This document shows, piece after piece, positions 5,311-8,898 of a stretch of 8,898 nucleotides of DNA. How positions within the stretch are numbered: the first letter of the stretch is position 1; every line of letters starts with the position of its first letter. Below the pieces are notes generated by a model, which saw only the letters and a list, made by a program, of their open reading frames with translations, did not search any database and was not told the DNA's origin. The stretch is from contig DATBMY010000427.1 in assembly GCA_036554605.1 (NCBI GenBank), forward strand, positions 1-8,898. The letters run 5' to 3'. Source of the DNA: DATBMY01 sp036554605 (GTDB lineage: Bacteria; Acidobacteriota; Blastocatellia; UBA7656). The position numbers and the translations under genes were made by a program.

Positions 5311-7575
5311 GTGAGCAATAGCGAAGCGCGCGAAGCCCTTCAGAGATTCTTTGGCTTTCCCGATTTTCGAGAAGGCCAGGCCGAGGTAGTCGAGGCAGTG
5401 CTCGACGGCCGGAGCGCGGTCGTCGTGATGCCTACGGGCGGCGGCAAATCTCTATGCTTCCAGCTTCCCGCGATGATGATGCAAGGGGTGACGCTCGTCG
5501 TCTCGCCGCTGATCGCGCTTATGAAGGACCAGGTCGATCAGCTCGCCGCGCGCGGGATACCGACGACTTTTATTAATAGCTCGCTGAGCTACTCGGAGAC
5601 TGGCCGCCGCCTCGGCGAGATACGCAGGGGCCAGCATAAGTTAGTCTATGTTGCCCCGGAGCGTTTCCGCAGCCAGTCGTTTTTAGATGCGATAGGCGAG
5701 GTGAAGGTAAAGCTCTTCGCCGTCGACGAAGCCCATTGCATATCTCACTGGGGGCATGATTTCAGGCCCGATTACCTCAGGCTTAATCAGGCGATCGAGA
5801 CGCTCGGCAACCCGCAGGTCATCGCGCTCACGGCCACGGCGACGCCGCAGGTGAGAGCCGATATTTGCGAGCAGCTCAATCTCGTCGAGCCTTACGTCTC
5901 GGTATCAGGGTTCGACCGGCCGAATCTTCATATACGGGTGGTGCACACGTCGTCGGAAAAAGAGAAGCTCGCGCTGCTCAAGCGGTTGATCACCACCTCC
6001 ACCGGATCGGGCATCATCTATGCGGCTACCCGAAAGGCGGTCGAGCAGGTAACGGCAAAGATGAAGCTCGCCGGGCTTTCAGTCGACTGCTATCACGGAG
6101 GCATGGAGGAAGGCGAGCGAACGCGCGCGCAGGATGCCTTCATGCGCGGCGAGATTCAGGCTATAGTCGCGACGAACGCATTCGGCATGGGAATAGACAA
6201 GCCCGACATACGCTTCGTGGCTCACTTTCACCTGCCCGGCTCGATTGAAGCGTACTACCAGGAGATAGGCCGCGCCGGGCGCGACGGTTTGCCGGCCGAG
6301 TGCCTGTTGTTATTCAACTACGCCGATACGCGCACGCACCAGTTCTTTATCGAGGGTAGCCACCCGCCGCCGGAGATGCTCGGCCGCGTCTATGAAGAGA
6401 TCACTTCGTTTGGCGCGGAAAAGATCGAGCTGTCGGCTCGCGAGATAGCCGCGCGCATCGGCGTAAGAAACGAGATGTCGATCTATTCGGCGCTTGTTCT
6501 GCTTGAAAAAGCGGGGCACATAGAGCGCGGGCGCGCGGGCGAAGCAAGCCTGCTGGCATGGATGAAGATGCCAATCGACGCGGCGCTCGAAGCCGTGGGC
6601 GACGAGACTACGGAAGGCGCGGTTTTACGCGACCTGATCTTCACGCGCGGCCTCAGCGACCGCGAGCATATAGAGATCGATCTCGGCGCAATCGGCGGCG
6701 CGCTCGGCCTGCAAGACGGGCAGATCCGCCGCGCGCTTGATGGGCTTGCGACGCGCGGGCTCGTCGGATTTCGCAACGCGTTTCAAGGGCGCGGAATAAG
6801 GCTGCTGGATGAGACGCCCGCCCGGTCGCTTCGCATAGACGAGCGCGAGCTTGCGCGGCGCGCGGCGGCCGAGCAGGCAAAGCTGCGTCGCATGATAGAT
6901 TACTGCTATTTCAAGTCATGCCTGCGCAGTTTCATATTGAAGTATTTCGGCGACCGCAAGGCGCTGGCAAGATGCGGGACCTGCTCGGGCTGCGCGCCCG
7001 ATGGCGACGATTACCCGAAGGCCGAGCCGGAACAGGCTTCTCGAACGGGCACGCTCACGATAGGGCGGCGCGGGCGCGGCGCAAAGATGAAGGACGCGAC
7101 GCGCCTGGAAGAATTCATTATCGAGAGCGCTCCCACGGGAGAGGCTCTCAGAGCCGATCTCAGGCATCAGGCCGCTCGCGCCCGGGCCGCCCTCGAGTCG
7201 AACGGCCGCTCCCGCGACGCCGCGCGCGGGCGACAGCTTAACGATACGGAAGTGACTGTAGTAAAAAAGATTCTCAGTTGCGTCGCGCGAATAGAGAAGG
7301 AGTACGGTCGCAATAAATTTGGCAAAGGCACGGTCGCGGCGATATTGCGGGGCTCGGTCTCGAAACAGGTAAAGGAGAACAACCTTGATAAGCTATCTAC
7401 CTATGGACTGCTCGGCTATATGTCTCAAAGTGACATCACGGCCTACATAAAGGCGCTGATCGAAGCAGACTGCATAAGAGTAGAGAAAGGGCTTTACCCC
7501 ACGGTAGGGCTTACCGAGTTCGGGCGCGAGGTGATGCTCGGCCGGCAAGAGGTAAAACTACACGTACGTGATTAA
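5311..7575 (+). CDS. recQ: RecQ-family ATP-dependent DNA helicase with unusual domain order
   Basis: 754 residues from GTG 5311 (779 from ATG 5236, less likely). The helicase core is complete: motif 0 FREGQ, Walker A MPTGGGKS (40-47), DEAH (139-142) with the RecQ aromatic-rich loop CISHWGHDFRPDY, TATAT (about 174-178) and motif VI QEIGRAGRDG (317-326). After it comes a winged-helix-like segment (about 365-505), then the zinc cysteines C537, C555, C558 and C561 in the spacing x17-x2-x2 (compare x16-x2-x2 in Escherichia coli), then a basic, Arg/Gly-rich linker (about 570-640). The last about 90 residues match the RQC winged helix (KILSCVARIEKEYG, LRGS, LSTYGLL, YP-x-LT-x-G). No HRDC follows. 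RecQ unwinds DNA 3' to 5' in recombinational repair and replication restart. It is the first gene of the recQ-rho pair. Confidence 0.92.
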   Translation: MSNSEAREALQRFFGFPDFREGQAEVVEAVLDGRSAVVVMPTGGGKSLCFQLPAMMMQGVTLVVSPLIALMKDQVDQLAARGIPTTFINSSLSYSETGRRLGEIRRGQHKLVYVAPERFRSQSFLDAIGEVKVKLFAVDEAHCISHWGHDFRPDYLRLNQAIETLGNPQVIALTATATPQVRADICEQLNLVEPYVSVSGFDRPNLHIRVVHTSSEKEKLALLKRLITTSTGSGIIYAATRKAVEQVTAKMKLAGLSVDCYHGGMEEGERTRAQDAFMRGEIQAIVATNAFGMGIDKPDIRFVAHFHLPGSIEAYYQEIGRAGRDGLPAECLLLFNYADTRTHQFFIEGSHPPPEMLGRVYEEITSFGAEKIELSAREIAARIGVRNEMSIYSALVLLEKAGHIERGRAGEASLLAWMKMPIDAALEAVGDETTEGAVLRDLIFTRGLSDREHIEIDLGAIGGALGLQDGQIRRALDGLATRGLVGFRNAFQGRGIRLLDETPARSLRIDERELARRAAAEQAKLRRMIDYCYFKSCLRSFILKYFGDRKALARCGTCSGCAPDGDDYPKAEPEQASRTGTLTIGRRGRGAKMKDATRLEEFIIESAPTGEALRADLRHQAARARAALESNGRSRDAARGRQLNDTEVTVVKKILSCVARIEKEYGRNKFGKGTVAAILRGSVSKQVKENNLDKLSTYGLLGYMSQSDITAYIKALIEADCIRVEKGLYPTVGLTEFGREVMLGRQEVKLHVRD

Positions 7576-7591
7576 TGAGGAAAGAAAGTCC

Positions 7592-7595
7592 GGAG
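7592..7595 (+). promoter_or_regulatory. Ribosome binding site deciding the rho start
   Basis: GGAG lies 6 nt before ATG 7602. An earlier in-frame ATG at 7575 overlaps the recQ stop codon as TAATG but has no Shine-Dalgarno; it could be used only by re-initiation. The nine extra residues it would add do not belong to the conserved Rho sequence. Confidence 0.5.
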
Positions 7596-7601
7596 TGCTT
7601 A

Positions 7602-8723
7602 ATGGATTCAACAAGACCAGCATCGGGTATCCTAGAGATCAATGAAAAGGGGTTCGGCTTTCTAAGGCAGCTTGAAAACAACCTGCTGCCGGGCCCCAGG
7701 GACGTTTTCGTGCCGCGCAGCCTCGTGCAGCAGTTCTCGCTTCGCGAAGGCTCGTATATCGAAGGCGTGGCCGAGCCGCCGGCATCCGCTAAAGGGCGCG
7801 CGCAGGCCTACCAGCTGGCGGAAGTCAAAAGCGTCAATGGCCTTTCGCCCTCTGATTATCAGCGCACTCCGGAGTTTCCCAAGCTCACAAGCGTTGACCC
7901 TACCGAGCGGCTGGAGCTTTCGGCCGGGAGCGACAACCTCTCTATGCGCGTGCTCGACCTGATAGCGCCAATCGGCAAGGGGCAGCGCGGGTTGATCGTT
8001 GCGCCGCCCAAAACCGGAAAGACGACTCTTATTGAAGAGATCGCTGAAGCCGTCGCGGACAATCATCCCGAGATACACCTGGTGGTGCTTCTGATTGACG
8101 AACGACCGGAAGAGGTCACGCACATGAAGCGAAGGGTTAGAGGGACGGTGATTGCATCTTCCGCGGACCAGGGATCGGACCTTCACCTACAGGTCGCGCG
8201 TCTCGTCCACGAAGCGGCGAAGCGCGCCGTCGAATGCGGACAAGAGGTAGTGCTGCTTCTCGATTCGATCACCCGGCTGGCGCGGGCCTCTAACCGCGAA
8301 ACGAGCCGCCGCGGAAGGACGATGTCGGGGGGCGTCGACTCGCGGGCGCTTGAATTTCCAAGGCGCTTTTTCGGCGCCGCTCGCAAGACCGAAGAGGGCG
8401 GGAGCCTGACGATCATCGCCACCGCTTTAGTCGATACCGGCAGCCAGATGGACGACGTGATCTTTCAAGAGTTCAAAGGGACGGGCAATCTCGAAATCAT
8501 GCTCGACCGCAAGCTCGCCGAGCGAAGGATATTTCCCGCAATCGATATATCGAATTCGGGAACGCGCAAGGAAGAGAAACTTTTCGACGCCGAAACCATG
8601 CCGCGCATAAACCTGCTCAGGCGCGCGCTCGCCGGAAAGAAATCGGTCGATGCCATGGAGCTGCTGCTCAAGGGGCTCACCGGCACGAAAGAAAACCGTG
8701 AGTTTCTCGACCGGTTGAAATGA
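7602..8723 (+). CDS. rho: Transcription termination factor Rho, short form
   Basis: 373 residues from ATG 7602 (382 from ATG 7575), against 419 in Escherichia coli. The N-terminal helical Rho_N domain is absent: the protein starts almost directly at the cold-shock-like primary RNA-binding domain (GILEINEKGFGFLR, then GPRDVFVPRSLVQQFSLREG). The aromatic RNA-contact residues of GFGF are kept, and Phe replaces the Tyr found in the DDIYV position of E. coli. The ATPase core is complete: Walker A APPKTGKT (about 134-141 from ATG 7602), DERPEEVT, Walker B VVLLLDSITRLARA, Q-loop region SGGVDSRAL, RRFFGAARKTEEGGSLTIIATAL, and R-loop KGTGN. It therefore should form a hexameric RNA translocase that ends transcription. 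It follows recQ by 26 nt and is probably co-transcribed. Confidence 0.94.
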   Translation: MDSTRPASGILEINEKGFGFLRQLENNLLPGPRDVFVPRSLVQQFSLREGSYIEGVAEPPASAKGRAQAYQLAEVKSVNGLSPSDYQRTPEFPKLTSVDPTERLELSAGSDNLSMRVLDLIAPIGKGQRGLIVAPPKTGKTTLIEEIAEAVADNHPEIHLVVLLIDERPEEVTHMKRRVRGTVIASSADQGSDLHLQVARLVHEAAKRAVECGQEVVLLLDSITRLARASNRETSRRGRTMSGGVDSRALEFPRRFFGAARKTEEGGSLTIIATALVDTGSQMDDVIFQEFKGTGNLEIMLDRKLAERRIFPAIDISNSGTRKEEKLFDAETMPRINLLRRALAGKKSVDAMELLLKGLTGTKENREFLDRLK

Positions 8724-8744
8724 TCTCGTTACTAGAATGGTTAA

Positions 8745-8784
8745 AGAGCCGGGCCGGCAAGATCGCTCCTGCCAGCGCGGCTCT
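8745..8784. terminator. Hairpin downstream of rho
   Basis: AGAGCCG (8745-8751) pairs with CGGCTCT (8778-8784), and GGCA (8756-8759) pairs with TGCC (8770-8773), with an internal loop between and a 10-nt apical loop. It starts 21 nt after the rho stop. Neither side has a strong T-run (ATCTGTT on plus, TTTAACC on minus), so it is a weak intrinsic terminator or an mRNA-end stabiliser. It lies where two convergent genes would meet. Confidence 0.5.
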
Positions 8785-8830
8785 ATCTGTTACCTGATAC
8801 CCTTTTTGCTCGATAAGACCCCTCACGCTG

Positions 8831-8898
8831 CTAGCGCAGAGGCAAAACTACGCTAGGTTTATCAATCTTGATGTTTATGTCTTTATCGCCATCGCCCC
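8831..8898 (-). CDS. Possible C-terminal end of a gene cut by the window edge
   Basis: The minus-strand frame entering from the right edge stays open for 21 codons and ends at TAG (8831-8833). The tail reads GDGDKDINIKIDKPSVVLPLR, an acidic then beta-strand-like sequence. The other two minus-strand frames hit stops within eight codons. A convergent arrangement with rho would fit the hairpin between them. The stretch is too short to be certain of coding or to name a family. Confidence 0.35.
   Translation of the reverse strand, partial: GDGDKDINIKIDKPSVVLPLR

Noticed and set aside
6880..7330. Possible frameshift or gene fusion in the low-complexity linker of recQ
   Set aside because: The frame is continuous and the RQC-like end resumes in the same frame with clear motifs, so a natural linker is the simpler reading.
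7662..8186. Minus-strand frame of 174 codons opposite rho
   Set aside because: It is antisense to strongly conserved Rho sequence and has no domain signature.
8821..8856. CTAGCG and CGCTAG inverted repeat as a recombination or attachment site
   Set aside because: Only 6 bp per arm with a 14-nt loop, and no integrase or other mobile gene nearby; chance is sufficient.

Overview
The window looks like chromosomal DNA from a GC-rich member of the Acidobacteriota. This is an inference from three things: a secreted VWFA-related protein of the type abundant in that phylum, the GC-rich codon use with frequent CGCG strings, and a degenerate C-rich heptamer repeat between genes. No mobile element, CRISPR array, tRNA or rRNA was seen.

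Left block (1-2635, minus strand). A small uncharacterised gene (TTG start with a strong ribosome binding site), hemW (radical SAM heme chaperone) and a secreted VWFA-related protein lie head to tail with gaps of 39 and 29 nt, so they may share a transcript. hemW has a perfect TATAAT about 6 nt before its GTG start, which suggests an additional leaderless transcript. A G-run-rich heptamer repeat follows the last stop codon.

Middle block (2758-4478, plus strand). A nucleotide-sugar epimerase of the extended SDR family overlaps by 19 nt a GT2 glycosyltransferase of the dolichol-phosphate-mannose-synthase type. Together they suggest supply of a sugar nucleotide and its transfer to a lipid or glycan acceptor. 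The pair ends in a strong hairpin shared with a convergent gene for a small secreted protein of unknown function (4537-5052, minus strand).

Right block (5053-8898). A 258-nt AT-richer divergent region with a near-palindrome precedes recQ, which abuts rho with only 26 nt between the preferred start of rho and the recQ stop. RecQ has an unusual domain order: helicase, extra winged-helix-like segment, zinc cysteines, basic linker, then an RQC-like winged helix at the very C terminus, and no HRDC. Rho lacks the N-terminal helical domain but keeps the RNA-binding cold-shock-like fold and the full ATPase core. A hairpin follows rho, and the right edge may hold the tail of a convergent minus-strand gene.

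Nothing here proves a new defence or mobile system. The best leads are the recQ-rho pair with two unusual architectures, and the glycosyltransferase with a replaced metal-binding motif.
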